The notes: generated by a model from the sequence alone, not told the origin. DNA of 64,000 nucleotides from CAZIVP01 sp964542915 (GCA_964542915.1 CAZIVP010000005.1:210785-274784); one strand, 5' to 3'. Shown: positions 1 to 9,641, counted from the first letter of the stretch. Numbers and translations: made by a program.

Positions 1-85
1 ATTATCATCGGTGATGTTTGTTTTGAAATTTGTTCCATACACATCATACAGGAAAATGCAGTAATGGTCATTTTGAGAGGTCGCT

Positions 86-1570
86 ATGAAAAAATTTAAA
101 GTGCTTTATTTAGCCAGTGAAGTTGCGCCATTTTCCAAGGCCGGAGGCTTAGCAGATGTTACGGGAGCATTGCCGAAGTGGCTTAAGAATTTGAATCAGG
201 AAGTTAGGATGATGATTCCAAAGTACAAATTTATAAATGAGCGTAAATATGTGCTGCGGGAAGTAATACGATTGAAAGAAATCCCGGTGTTAATAAACGG
301 GGTCGAGAAAATCGCCAACGTAAAATCAGCATTTTTGCCGGATAGTAAGGTTCAAATCTATTTTATTGAAGTAGAGGACTTTTTTAACCGCCCGGGCATT
401 TATTCCGATCCTAAAACGCAAAAACCCTATGAAGACAATGCAGAACGTTTTGCTTTTTTTTCCAAAGCGGCCCTCGAAACCCTCAAAATTTTATCATGGC
501 AACCCAATGTAATCCATTGCAATGATTGGCAAACAGCATTCGCACCCGTTTACCTGAAAACGGTTTATCAAAATGATCCCTTTTTTAAAGGCGTGAAATC
601 GGTATTTACGATCCATAATTTATCGGACCAGGGTGAGTTTGATACGAATGTGGCCGAAAATATTGATTTTGATAAAAGCCAGACAGCCGAAAACGGTATG
701 TTTAATAAAGACGGCAAACTGAATTTGACAAAGGGCGCGATTTATTTTGCGGACTTTATCACCACTGTCTCTGAGAATTATGCCAATGAAATATTGAATG
801 ATGATCATATTGGACACGGATTTGGTAAGATTTTGGAAGATAAAGAGGATAAATTCGAAGGGATATTAAATGGTGTGGACTATTCGGTATGGTCGCCTGA
901 TTCGGATAAGTTGATCCCCTATCGGTTTTCGCGCGATGATATGGATGGAAAGGAAAAAAACAAGGAAACCCTTATTACAAGAATGGGACTTAATTACGAT
1001 AAGGAAACGCCTTTATTTGGAATGGTTTCAAAAATTTCTAGCGAAAAAGGACTCGATATTGTATATGAGGCTCTGGATGAGCTCATGAAGTTGAAGCTTC
1101 GCTTAGTTATTATCGGTGACGGCGACCGAAAATTTGTTAAAAAATTGTTGCAAAAACAGGAAGCTTATAAAGATCGTCTGGTTATAAATGTAACCTATGA
1201 TGAAAAAATCGAGCATTTGACGGTCGCAGGTTCCGATTTTTTTCTGATGCCATCACACTATGAACCGTGCGGATTAAACCAAATTTACAGCTTGAAATAT
1301 GGAACGGTTCCGATTGTAAGCCCTGTGGGTGGTTTGTACGATACCGTAGAAGATATCGATCTTCAAAGCGGATCGGGCACCGGCATAATGATGAAGAAAA
1401 TGGAGCCAGAGGGTTTAGTCGCGGCGGTAAAAGATGCGCTCAAACTCTATGGCGATAAGGCTATGTTGAATAAGATTCGTAGTGAAATCATGGAGGAGGA
1501 TTTCTCCTGGGATATCTCTGCGAAACGATATGTGGATGTATACGATCAGATTGTGAATGAAGACCTCTGA
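86..1570 (+). CDS. glgA: Glycogen synthase (GT5)
   Basis: Transfers glucose from a nucleotide sugar, normally ADP-glucose in bacteria, to a growing alpha-1,4-glucan in the cytoplasm. The 494-aa length is usual for GT5 enzymes. The N-terminal Rossmann domain opens with KAGGLADV (residues 18-25), the variant KxGGL nucleotide-sugar motif. The C-terminal domain carries the EPCGLNQIYSLKYGT block typical of bacterial glycogen synthases. The ATG follows a GAGAGG Shine-Dalgarno at 75-80. The end overlaps gmhB by 14 bases, so the two are probably co-transcribed. The two GH13 proteins at 15889-22869 are likely partners in alpha-glucan metabolism, although no branching enzyme or GlgC is in the window. 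The choice of ADP- over UDP-glucose is inferred. Confidence 0.95.
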   Translation: MKKFKVLYLASEVAPFSKAGGLADVTGALPKWLKNLNQEVRMMIPKYKFINERKYVLREVIRLKEIPVLINGVEKIANVKSAFLPDSKVQIYFIEVEDFFNRPGIYSDPKTQKPYEDNAERFAFFSKAALETLKILSWQPNVIHCNDWQTAFAPVYLKTVYQNDPFFKGVKSVFTIHNLSDQGEFDTNVAENIDFDKSQTAENGMFNKDGKLNLTKGAIYFADFITTVSENYANEILNDDHIGHGFGKILEDKEDKFEGILNGVDYSVWSPDSDKLIPYRFSRDDMDGKEKNKETLITRMGLNYDKETPLFGMVSKISSEKGLDIVYEALDELMKLKLRLVIIGDGDRKFVKKLLQKQEAYKDRLVINVTYDEKIEHLTVAGSDFFLMPSHYEPCGLNQIYSLKYGTVPIVSPVGGLYDTVEDIDLQSGSGTGIMMKKMEPEGLVAAVKDALKLYGDKAMLNKIRSEIMEEDFSWDISAKRYVDVYDQIVNEDL

Positions 1571-2144
1571 AGACAATAAAGCTGTTTTTTTAGACCGGGA
1601 CGGAACACTGAATGAGGAGATGGGGTATATCAACCATCCTTCGCGGTTTCAGATATTTGATTTTGCTGCTAAAGCTGTGAAACAGTTGAACGATGCGGGC
1701 TTCCATGTGTTTATCGTAACCAATCAGGCTGGAATCGCGCGAGGTTATTTTACGGAATCATTACTCGATGAAATACATGAACAATTAGAAAATCATATGA
1801 ATCAAGCGGGCGCGATTATTGAGAAAATTTATTACTGTCCGCACCATCCGAGGGCTGTGATTAAAAAGTATAAAACAGACTGTGCCTGCCGAAAGCCAAA
1901 CCCAGGTATGATCCATTTAGCAGAACGGGAATTTAAAATTAATCGTAATGCTTCTTACATGGTCGGAGACCGGTATCAAGACGTGGTCATGGGGAAACGA
2001 GCCGGCCTGAAAACCATTATGTTGTTAACCGGTTACGGTCGTGGAGAATACATGTATCAGAGAGACCGGTGGGAGACGCCGCCGGATATGGTGGAAGAAA
2101 ATGTACTGACAGCGGCAGAAGCAATTACCCTTGGTAAAATTTGA
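1557..2144 (+). CDS. gmhB: D-glycero-D-manno-heptose 1,7-bisphosphate 7-phosphatase (HAD family)
   Basis: Removes the 7-phosphate from heptose bisphosphate on the way to ADP-heptose for the lipopolysaccharide core. The 195-aa protein has the HAD nucleophile motif DRDGT (D13, D15) and motif II in VTNQAG. A CPHHP...CACRKP zinc-binding segment is diagnostic of the GmhB/HisB-N branch, and MVGDRYQDV supplies the last acidic motif. The start lies inside the 3' end of glgA without a clear Shine-Dalgarno, which suggests translational coupling. The HisB-type histidinol phosphatase has the same fold, but nothing here points to histidine synthesis, while lipopolysaccharide genes lie at 9642-11967. Confidence 0.9.
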   Translation: MKTSEDNKAVFLDRDGTLNEEMGYINHPSRFQIFDFAAKAVKQLNDAGFHVFIVTNQAGIARGYFTESLLDEIHEQLENHMNQAGAIIEKIYYCPHHPRAVIKKYKTDCACRKPNPGMIHLAEREFKINRNASYMVGDRYQDVVMGKRAGLKTIMLLTGYGRGEYMYQRDRWETPPDMVEENVLTAAEAITLGKI

Positions 2145-2182
2145 ACCTTGGGCGGCATTACAATCGACCAACCACAGGGAAA

Positions 2183-2211
2183 TTGACTTAAAAAAAGTGG
2201 ATACTTATATT
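2183..2211 (+). promoter_or_regulatory. Promoter, TTGACT-N17-TATATT
   Basis: A -35 box TTGACT (2183-2188) and a -10 box TATATT (2206-2211) are separated by exactly 17 bases. This lies 41 bases before the lipoprotein start at 2253. The same two boxes, with closely similar flanks (TTGACTTAAAAA and ATACT before the -10), occur before the tRNA-Asp at 63888. It probably drives the 2253-6030 gene trio and perhaps rpiB-glyA beyond it. Confidence 0.65.
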
Positions 2212-2252
2212 GCCAGCTTCGTTGAAATGAAAAAAAGATTGAAGAGTTTTGC

Positions 2253-3491
2253 ATGTTACGATATGGATTTTTTTTACTAACAGCGGTAATCGTCCTCTTT
2301 ATGGCTTGCGAAAAACAAAGCGCAATTGCCCCGCCAGATGAATTGGATTTTGATAACCTATACGGTAAATATGTTGACACAACCTTCTCGGCGACGGCAG
2401 ATACGTTCCTTGTGGATTATCAAATCGATTCCCAGGGCGGCAATCGCTTATCTGTCGGTCGGGCTTATGGTTTTGATACAAAATTCCTTTTAAGATTTAC
2501 CGATTTGCCTGAAACAGGCGTCTATATGGATTCCGTCCGATTGCGTATTTACCCTTCCGGGTATATTGTCGAATCGATGGGTGAAATGCATCTTGATATT
2601 ATTGAGATGCAGGAAGATTGGCCCGAATCGGCCAATGAAGAACCTTACTGGCACACATTTAAGGGTGGTCAGCTTCTTAAAACCATAGCCGTATCGCCAA
2701 GCGACAGTGGTATGATAGAAGTATCTCTTGATACGGCTTTAGTCAATCAATGGCGCGGCGGTGATGACCAAAATTATGGCTTGTTGTTTCGAAGCCCGAA
2801 CGCTTCTTTTGTTCAGGAATTTTATGCATCGGAATACGGTGATGGGACGAAAAATCCTCAATTAATTTATAGAACCATAAGCGATACGGTATTTGTAACC
2901 GATAGCACAACGATTGCAGAAGATGCAACTATATTTAATTATGACGGGACAAACGGAATTAATCTCTATGAATTTGCTAAAAGAAACAATCAATTACTCA
3001 TCGGCAGCGGAATTGCGGCGCGAACATTACTACGGTTTGATCAGCTCGCTGGCCTGCCTAAAAATATCATAATCGAAAGCGCAAATCTTGAGATACCGGT
3101 TGATGACCGTCATATTGAAACGAACACATCTCCGAATCCGTTGGATAACCCTAATCAAAGGAATGATTATTTCCTTCGTATCGTCGAGGAAGCAAATGAA
3201 GATTTAAGCGAATACCAGATTGATTCTGCGTTTGTACAGCAATCGATTTACATCTATTCAATGGCTCAGATTGACAGTCAGTTGACCCTGTCCAGTTCCG
3301 CTGACCGGGAAGAATTGGGCAAAATCATGATACAGGATTATGTGGATGGTAATCAGGGAATCGAATGGTTTTACATACAATTTGCAGGCGAGGCAAATAA
3401 TATCTCATTAAAACGTTTGTGGGATAAGAGCGCAAAACCGGCTAAACTCAGACTAAAATATTTCAAATTGGACAAATCCAGATACGAATAA
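2253..3491 (+). CDS. Lipoprotein with two DNRLRE/CBM96-like repeats
   Basis: A 412-aa exported protein of unknown exact function. The N-terminus is a lipoprotein signal with lipobox LFMAC (Cys19), so it should be lipid-anchored in the envelope. Two regions (about 45-190 and 225-405) share a pattern: a segment such as FSATADTFLVDY or IAEDATIFNYDG, then KFLLRFTDLP or RTLLRFDQLA, then a strand listing allowed structural elements. This resembles the beta-sandwich DNRLRE/CBM96-type domains of secreted proteins. It is followed after 8 bases by an outer-membrane barrel and then a TPR protein, which together suggest a surface or envelope complex. The domain assignment is by eye and tentative. Confidence 0.7.
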   Translation: MLRYGFFLLTAVIVLFMACEKQSAIAPPDELDFDNLYGKYVDTTFSATADTFLVDYQIDSQGGNRLSVGRAYGFDTKFLLRFTDLPETGVYMDSVRLRIYPSGYIVESMGEMHLDIIEMQEDWPESANEEPYWHTFKGGQLLKTIAVSPSDSGMIEVSLDTALVNQWRGGDDQNYGLLFRSPNASFVQEFYASEYGDGTKNPQLIYRTISDTVFVTDSTTIAEDATIFNYDGTNGINLYEFAKRNNQLLIGSGIAARTLLRFDQLAGLPKNIIIESANLEIPVDDRHIETNTSPNPLDNPNQRNDYFLRIVEEANEDLSEYQIDSAFVQQSIYIYSMAQIDSQLTLSSSADREELGKIMIQDYVDGNQGIEWFYIQFAGEANNISLKRLWDKSAKPAKLRLKYFKLDKSRYE

Positions 3492-3499
3492 GGAATAGT

Positions 3500-4720
3500 A
3501 TGTTCTGGCGAAAATCGATATATTCAATAATGATCATACTTATGGTCGGCCAGATCGCTTTGGCCGGCGGAAGTATCTTTGGCATCAGTAAAAATACGGT
3601 AGGAATTTTAAATCAACCCTATTCGGCTTCGGGATTGGCGCGATCATATGCCGGCGCCAGGTCCGACTCCTTGCAACTTAATTTTTTAAATTATGCTCTC
3701 TGGACCAACATAAGTCGCACAACTTATTCAGTGAGAGGCCATGCCGTTTTGGCCAACAGCAAAGATGGTCAGAACAATAATAACTTTCATCGCGATATGA
3801 ATTTCCAGGGTGCTATGCTGGCCTTTCCGATATTACCCAAAAAATTAATTGCAGGTGCGGGTATCCAACCATTTACATCGATCGATCAACGCATTGAAGG
3901 ACAATTCTCGCAGAGCGATATCGAGCTCGATAAAAGTCTATATATAGCAGGCGGTTTAAACCGGATATTGCTTAATATGGCTTATCGCATTAAAAAAGAT
4001 TTATCGTTAAGTGCGGGCTATGAATATACCTTCGGAGAGATCACCGATAAGTACCGTCTTCTTAATGCCGGTACCACCATATCGAACATCCAATTTAATT
4101 ATGCCTATCGATTTTACGGACACGGCGCCGTGTTGGCCGCGGCTTATAATTATAATGATAAATGGAATCTGGGTACCGTTTACAGGCATCCTGTTCATCT
4201 TGAAGGGCGATTAGAAGCGATTGACACCAATTCCGAATTTCTCGAAAATAAAGATACTAAGGCGGATTATACTCTTCCGGCCCAATATATTTTTGGCGCG
4301 GAATACCTTTTCAGTCGCCGCTGGGCGCTGGGAATGGATGTAATTTATCAGGATTGGGAAAATGGATTTCTGGTGAATAACCAGTCAAAAAAGGGATTTG
4401 CAAAGCATTACCGGGTCGGCGTAGGCGCGGAGCGCGCCACGAGTCCGAAAATTTTTACGGATTTGAAAGACAAGATGGAATACCGTTTTGGTTTATTTGC
4501 TGGAAACATTAATTATAAGAGCGCGGGTAATTCCGTAAATGAATATGGCCTGTCGTTGGGTTTTTCGTTACCGATTAAGCGTTTCAGGTCACGTTTTGAT
4601 TTTGCTACACGAATCGGCATAAGAGGCAGTACGGATGCCAACCAATATGAAGAAAATTTTGCTGAGATGAGTATAACCATAAGCGCCAATGAATTATGGT
4701 TTGTTAATATACAAGATTAG
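3500..4720 (+). CDS. Outer-membrane beta-barrel protein (PorV/FadL-like)
   Basis: A 406-aa predicted outer-membrane barrel. It has a Sec signal peptide (residues 1 to about 22, ending LALAGG), then an FadL/PorV-style start in which small glycine- and serine-rich segments (GISKNTVG, SASGLARSYAGARSD) precede a barrel of alternating aromatic strands. The long stretch of amphipathic strands to the C-terminus ends in aromatic and polar residues. An AAGGA Shine-Dalgarno precedes the ATG. It lies between a lipoprotein and a TPR protein in what looks like one operon. Transport of hydrophobic compounds or a secretion-linked role are both possible; the sequence does not decide. Confidence 0.75.
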   Translation: MFWRKSIYSIMIILMVGQIALAGGSIFGISKNTVGILNQPYSASGLARSYAGARSDSLQLNFLNYALWTNISRTTYSVRGHAVLANSKDGQNNNNFHRDMNFQGAMLAFPILPKKLIAGAGIQPFTSIDQRIEGQFSQSDIELDKSLYIAGGLNRILLNMAYRIKKDLSLSAGYEYTFGEITDKYRLLNAGTTISNIQFNYAYRFYGHGAVLAAAYNYNDKWNLGTVYRHPVHLEGRLEAIDTNSEFLENKDTKADYTLPAQYIFGAEYLFSRRWALGMDVIYQDWENGFLVNNQSKKGFAKHYRVGVGAERATSPKIFTDLKDKMEYRFGLFAGNINYKSAGNSVNEYGLSLGFSLPIKRFRSRFDFATRIGIRGSTDANQYEENFAEMSITISANELWFVNIQD

Positions 4721-4746
4721 TCCCGTTGAACGTGGAGGATAGTATC

Positions 4747-6030
4747 ATGAAGGACGTCGCATCAAAATTATTGACAGCGGTACTTTTATTTATTCTTGCA
4801 TCCGGCCTCAATAATGCACTGAAGGCTCAGATTGAAGATGATCAATTTCTGCAAGACTATATAGAAGAAGAGGAAGACCAGTGTGAACCAGAAAGTTTGC
4901 GCACCATTTATGATGAAAAGTACGAAGGTAATTTAAAAGAAGATATCCGATTAATTTACAATTTCGGTTACGAATACTTTAAAAATAAATCGTATAAAGA
5001 GGCGTTGCCTTACCTGTGGCAGGTGTTTATTAATGATTCCACCGACAGATATGCCCGGGCATCTGTGGGTAAAATCGCCGATATCTATTATTCTAACCAA
5101 AATGTGGACAGCACATTAATTATTTGTTATCGGGGCTTGGACAGATTTCCGGATATGACTCGTCTGCATTACTATGCCGGGATTTTACAACGCACTCTGG
5201 GCAAATTTCGCTGCGCTATTCCTCATTATGAAGCGCTCGTAGAAAAGGATTCCGGCAATGTGAATTATTTGGAAATACTGTCGTTTCTTTATTTCAAAGA
5301 CGACAATGAGGAGGCAGTGGACATACAAAAAAAAGTAGTCGGGTTAAAACCCGATAGCCCGGAAGCATCGCAAACATTGGCTCAATATTCGAACCATTTT
5401 TATGGTGAAGGCGCGGGACTAGAAGCGTTCGGCCAGGCGTGGCGCAATGATCCCGAAAATTTAGATATGGCAATGCAGTATGCTAAATCTGCCGTAAGAT
5501 CGGGCGCCTCCCAAAAAGCGCTGGAACCCTTGAATAAAGTGATTGAACAGAGGCCTGATGAAAACGCATATGAAACACGCGCCAGGGCCTATGAAAATTT
5601 AGGAGAAAATTCCAAAGCCATTCAGGATTTAAAATCTATCATTGATATGGGTGAAAAGGATCCTGATATCATGTTAAAAATTGCCAATAATTATAAAATT
5701 CTTAAAAATTTTTCAAACGCCAGATATTGGGTTCAGCAGGCTTTAAGTGCCAAGCCGGGTTACGGAAAGGCTCATATTGTGATGGGCGAAATTTATGAAG
5801 CAGCGGTATCCTATTGCCAGGAACAAACAAACGGCAAGAAAAAATTCCAACACAAATTGGTATACGAATTGGCCTGGAGAGAGTACGAGAAAGCGAAAAA
5901 CGATCCTTCATATCGTTCTGATGCAAAAAAGAAACAAGGGTATGTGGAACCGCTGACGCCCAGCAAAGAAGATAAATTTATGCACCCGGGGGAGCAAATA
6001 AGTTTAGATTGCTATAGCTGGATTAAGTAG
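4747..6030 (+). CDS. Exported TPR-repeat protein
   Basis: A 427-aa protein with an N-terminal signal peptide or anchor (about residues 1-28, ending NALKAQ). Tetratricopeptide-like repeats follow from about residue 60 to 360, visible as recurring patterns such as YKEALPYLWQVF, SQKALEPLNKVI and SKAIQDLKSIIDMG. TPR arrays act as protein-binding scaffolds, here probably in the periplasm. I chose the ATG at 4747 because GGAGG sits 8 bases before it; an in-frame TTG at 4726 would place that motif inside the coding region. The gene follows the outer-membrane barrel by 26 bases and probably belongs with it. Its partner is unknown. Confidence 0.8.
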   Translation: MKDVASKLLTAVLLFILASGLNNALKAQIEDDQFLQDYIEEEEDQCEPESLRTIYDEKYEGNLKEDIRLIYNFGYEYFKNKSYKEALPYLWQVFINDSTDRYARASVGKIADIYYSNQNVDSTLIICYRGLDRFPDMTRLHYYAGILQRTLGKFRCAIPHYEALVEKDSGNVNYLEILSFLYFKDDNEEAVDIQKKVVGLKPDSPEASQTLAQYSNHFYGEGAGLEAFGQAWRNDPENLDMAMQYAKSAVRSGASQKALEPLNKVIEQRPDENAYETRARAYENLGENSKAIQDLKSIIDMGEKDPDIMLKIANNYKILKNFSNARYWVQQALSAKPGYGKAHIVMGEIYEAAVSYCQEQTNGKKKFQHKLVYELAWREYEKAKNDPSYRSDAKKKQGYVEPLTPSKEDKFMHPGEQISLDCYSWIK

Positions 6031-6039
6031 GAGGATGCA

Positions 6040-6480
6040 GTGAAACTGGCCATCGGATCGGATCATGCCGGTTATTTGCTAAAAGAACGTATAAAAGCTT
6101 ATCTGACAGAAAAAGAACTGGGCTATAAAGATTACGGCACTTTTAAAATGGATTCCTGCGATTACCCGGAATTTGCATATAAAGTAAGCCAGGCGGTTAC
6201 ACAGGGCGAATCCGATCTTGGCATTTTAATATGCGGCACGGGCATCGGTATGTCAATTACGGCTAATAAAATTAAAGGCATTCGAGCGGCAGTGGTTTAC
6301 AATGAAAAAATGGCACAGCTCAGCCGCCTGCATAACGATGCCAATGTGTTATGTCTCGGTGGTCGTTTAATTGAGGAAGATCAGGCGCTGAAAATTTTAC
6401 AGGTTTGGCTTAATACCTCGTTCGAAGGCGGGAGACATCAAAATCGGATTAACTTAATATCTAAATTAACCGGCTTATAA
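6040..6480 (+). CDS. rpiB: Ribose-5-phosphate isomerase B
   Basis: Interconverts ribose 5-phosphate and ribulose 5-phosphate in the non-oxidative pentose phosphate pathway. The 146-aa protein has IGSDHAGYLLKE at the N-terminus and the catalytic cysteine in ILICGTGIGMS, followed by HNDANVLCLGGR, all typical of RpiB. The GTG start is supported by a GGAGG motif a few bases upstream. It sits 12 bases before glyA, so the two are probably expressed together. Allose-6-phosphate isomerases share the family, but length and context favour RpiB. Confidence 0.95.
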   Translation: MKLAIGSDHAGYLLKERIKAYLTEKELGYKDYGTFKMDSCDYPEFAYKVSQAVTQGESDLGILICGTGIGMSITANKIKGIRAAVVYNEKMAQLSRLHNDANVLCLGGRLIEEDQALKILQVWLNTSFEGGRHQNRINLISKLTGL

Positions 6481-6492
6481 CGGGAGATTGGT

Positions 6493-7788
6493 ATGTTAGA
6501 ACAACTGAAGAAGAGCGATCCGGAAATTTTAGACGCTATTAAAAAAGAGCGTGGCCGGCAAAATAATACGTTGGAATTGATTGCATCAGAGAATTTTGTA
6601 TCACAACCGGTCCTTGAAGCGGCCGGTTCGGTAATGACCAACAAATATGCCGAAGGATATCCAGGCAAACGGTATTACGGCGGCTGTGAATATGTGGATA
6701 TAGCCGAGGATCTTGCGCGCGATCGGGCGCGTGCATTGTTCCGGTGTGAATACGTAAACGTACAGCCGCATTCAGGCTCTCAGGCCAATATGGCGGTGTA
6801 TTTTACCTATTTAAAAAATGGCGATACCATCCTCGGCATGGATTTAGCCCATGGCGGACATTTAACCCATGGTTCTCCTGTAAACTTCTCAGGAAAAATG
6901 TTTAATTTTGTCTCGTACGGCGTTACTAAAGAAACCGGCCGTATCGACATGGATCAGGTTGCTAAAGCCGCCCGCGAACATAAACCCAAAATGATTGTGG
7001 TTGGAGGCAGCGCGTATTCAAGATTTTATGAATTTGAAAAGTTCCGCGAAATTGCGGATGAAGTAGGCGCTATTTTATTTGCCGATGTTGCCCATCCGGC
7101 AGGATTGATCGCTGCCGGTATCCATCCAAGCCCCATCCCCCATTGCCATGTTGTTTCATCTACAACACATAAAACCTTACGCGGACCACGCGGTGGTATG
7201 ATTATGATGGGAAAGGATTATCAGAATACAATGGGCATTGTGGCGCCGAAGTCGGGACGTGTCAAGATGATGTCAGAGATAATCGATAGCAATGTTATGC
7301 CAGGTATTCAGGGCGGACCATTGATGCATATTATCGCAGCCAAGGCCGTGGCATTTAAAGAAGCGTTACTACCGTCGTTTAAAACATATGCACAACAGAT
7401 TGTCAACAATGCCAAGACGCTGGCAAATGAGCTTATCGAACACGGTTATGATGTTGTTTCGGGCGGGACGGACAACCACGTTTTCCTGGTCGATTTGACT
7501 AAAAAAGAAATAACAGGCAAGGCGGCTGAAAATGCCTTGCATGAGGCTGGTATTACAGTTAATAAAAATATGGTACCTTTTGATACCCGCAGCCCTTTTG
7601 TAACAAGCGGCATTCGTCTCGGAACGGCTGCTTTAACCACAAAGGGTATGAAAGAGGAAGAAATGCGTACAATCGCCGGATTTATCGATCATGCACTTTC
7701 AAACGTTGACAATAACGAAAATGTGAAATCGGTTAAAATGCAAGTGGAAGAGCTCAACAAAAATTTTCAATTTTATCCAGACATGTAA
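6493..7788 (+). CDS. glyA: Serine hydroxymethyltransferase
   Basis: PLP enzyme that converts serine and tetrahydrofolate to glycine and 5,10-methylenetetrahydrofolate. The 431-aa protein is full length. Visible family blocks are ELIASENFVS, the GYPGKRYYGGCE substrate loop, HGGHLTHG, and the PLP-lysine segment STTHKTLRGPRGG. The gene follows rpiB closely and precedes tatC by 43 bases. Nothing unusual was seen in the catalytic blocks. Confidence 0.97.
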   Translation: MLEQLKKSDPEILDAIKKERGRQNNTLELIASENFVSQPVLEAAGSVMTNKYAEGYPGKRYYGGCEYVDIAEDLARDRARALFRCEYVNVQPHSGSQANMAVYFTYLKNGDTILGMDLAHGGHLTHGSPVNFSGKMFNFVSYGVTKETGRIDMDQVAKAAREHKPKMIVVGGSAYSRFYEFEKFREIADEVGAILFADVAHPAGLIAAGIHPSPIPHCHVVSSTTHKTLRGPRGGMIMMGKDYQNTMGIVAPKSGRVKMMSEIIDSNVMPGIQGGPLMHIIAAKAVAFKEALLPSFKTYAQQIVNNAKTLANELIEHGYDVVSGGTDNHVFLVDLTKKEITGKAAENALHEAGITVNKNMVPFDTRSPFVTSGIRLGTAALTTKGMKEEEMRTIAGFIDHALSNVDNNENVKSVKMQVEELNKNFQFYPDM

Positions 7789-7831
7789 CCTATCTTAAAG
7801 AGCAGGCGAGTGCCAGGGTTCTTTTGTTAAT

Positions 7832-8569
7832 ATGAAAAGAAAGCCCGTTCAGGAAATGGAAATGCCTTTTTTAGATCATCTCGAGGAGTTGAGATGGCGT
7901 TTTATAAAGGCTTTAGTATCGGTATTTATTTTTACCGTCGTTGTATTCATTTTTTCCGATTATCTTTTGAACTTATTTCTCTATTCCACACGCAATTTAC
8001 GTTATGATATCAATTTACAGGTACTCAAGGTTCAAACCATATTCATCATTAAACTTGAGATAGCGTTAATATTTGGGATCGTATTCAGCTTACCATATAT
8101 TTTTTATCAAATTTGGGCGTTTGTAGCTCCAGGATTGCTTGAAAATGAGCGATACTACGTTTTGCCGGTTATCTTTTTTGCAACGCTCAGTTTTTTGGTA
8201 GGGGCCGCATTTGCTTATTTTGTTATCGTGCCGTTTGCCTTGGATTTTTTCCTGAGCCTTGCACCTGAAAGCGTCACCAATAATATTGCCATCGATTTTT
8301 TCTTTGGATTCATCGTTCGTATTGTCGTGGTCTTTGGGGTGGTATTCGAACTGCCCGTAATCAGTTTGCTTTTAACAAAATTAGGGATATTAACTCCACA
8401 ATTTTTAAGAAAATACCGAAAATATGCCATAATAACTATTTTCATCGGAGCGGCGATATTAACCCCTCCCGATCCTACTACTCAGATCATGTTAGGCATT
8501 CCTTTGATCTTATTGTATGAATTTACCATCTGGGTAAGTTACCTGCTTTATAGCAAGAAAAGCGCTTAA
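7832..8569 (+). CDS. tatC: Twin-arginine translocase subunit TatC
   Basis: Core receptor of the Tat system, which exports folded proteins across the inner membrane. The 245-aa protein has the conserved N-terminal cytoplasmic segment PFLDHLEELRWR and six predicted membrane segments. FSLPYIFYQIWAFVAPGL and ENERYYVLP are conserved TatC blocks. No tatA or tatB is adjacent, which is common in these lineages. The window also encodes two proteins with clear twin-arginine signals (54165-56388), so the system has likely substrates here. No strong Shine-Dalgarno precedes the ATG. Confidence 0.97.
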   Translation: MKRKPVQEMEMPFLDHLEELRWRFIKALVSVFIFTVVVFIFSDYLLNLFLYSTRNLRYDINLQVLKVQTIFIIKLEIALIFGIVFSLPYIFYQIWAFVAPGLLENERYYVLPVIFFATLSFLVGAAFAYFVIVPFALDFFLSLAPESVTNNIAIDFFFGFIVRIVVVFGVVFELPVISLLLTKLGILTPQFLRKYRKYAIITIFIGAAILTPPDPTTQIMLGIPLILLYEFTIWVSYLLYSKKSA

Positions 8570-8656
8570 TACTTTTTAAGATTTGATTCCAACTTTAACT
8601 GTATGTAAATTTTCAGCTTGTTTGAAAATGAAGTGATTAATAATATTAAAATTTAA

Positions 8657-9634
8657 ATGAAAATCACTCTTAAAGATATTAAAAAACCGTTTATACCAGA
8701 GTGGCAGGAATATCAAAAAACATTTAAAGTCATAATGGCTTCGGATGTCCGTCTGATTGATACCATTGTCAAGTATATTGTAAAGCACAGAGGCAAAGGT
8801 TTGCGGCCGCTTCTGGCGATTATGACGGCGAAATTGGTCGGGACCCCGAATCAAAACACTTATATCGTCGCTTCCATTGTAGAATTGTTGCACACGGCTT
8901 CGCTTATTCACGATGATGTTGTCGACGAAGCCAATATCCGCCGAAGATTTCCTTCCATCAATTCCATATGGAAAAACAAAGTATCGGTTTTAATGGGCGA
9001 TTACCTTCTGTCTAAATGCTTGATCGGTGCGACCAAAACTAATGAGTTAAAGGTAATGCAGATCCTTGCGGATGCATCCAAACGTTTGAGCAAAGGGGAA
9101 TTAAAGCAGATTGAAAAATCGAGAAAACTAAAGATCAGTGAAGATCATTATTTTGATATTATATCGAATAAAACCGCTGCGCTCATCAGTGCAGCCGCGG
9201 AGTTGGGGGCCTACACTTCAAGCGATAAGGAGGAAGACCATCGGCAAATGCAGTTATTCGGAGAATATTTGGGCATTGCCTTTCAAATAAAAGATGATCT
9301 TTTGGATTATTACGGCAAGGAAGGGGTCATCGGAAAACCCGTCGGTAACGATTTTAAGGATAAAAAAATCACATTACCGATGATCCATGCCTTTAAAAAA
9401 GCGGATAGCAAAGAAATACGTAAAATAAAACGTCTTATCAAAAGGGGCGCCAATTCAAGAGATATCCGTTCGATTATTAAATTCGTGGAAGAGAAGGGCG
9501 GGATATCCTATGCCGTCAATAAAAAATTAGAATACTCCACCAAAGCAAAAGTTATTTTAGATCGATATCCACCGAGTGAATTCCAAATGGCCTTAAAACG
9601 CTTTGTGGATTATACAATCGAACGCACCAGCTAA
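8657..9634 (+). CDS. Polyprenyl diphosphate synthase
   Basis: Trans-prenyltransferase that builds a long isoprenoid diphosphate from IPP, usually the side chain of menaquinone or ubiquinone. The 325-aa protein has both aspartate-rich motifs, DDVVD in LIHDDVVDEANIRR and DDLLD in FQIKDDLLDYYG, and the GKGLRPLL substrate-binding block. Product length cannot be read safely by eye. A possible promoter, TTGTTT at 8618 and TAATAT at 8641 with 17-base spacing, lies so close to the ATG that the message would have almost no 5' leader. The gene is followed by GT9 after 7 bases. Confidence 0.92.
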   Translation: MKITLKDIKKPFIPEWQEYQKTFKVIMASDVRLIDTIVKYIVKHRGKGLRPLLAIMTAKLVGTPNQNTYIVASIVELLHTASLIHDDVVDEANIRRRFPSINSIWKNKVSVLMGDYLLSKCLIGATKTNELKVMQILADASKRLSKGELKQIEKSRKLKISEDHYFDIISNKTAALISAAAELGAYTSSDKEEDHRQMQLFGEYLGIAFQIKDDLLDYYGKEGVIGKPVGNDFKDKKITLPMIHAFKKADSKEIRKIKRLIKRGANSRDIRSIIKFVEEKGGISYAVNKKLEYSTKAKVILDRYPPSEFQMALKRFVDYTIERTS

Positions 9635-9641
9635 GAGCGTT

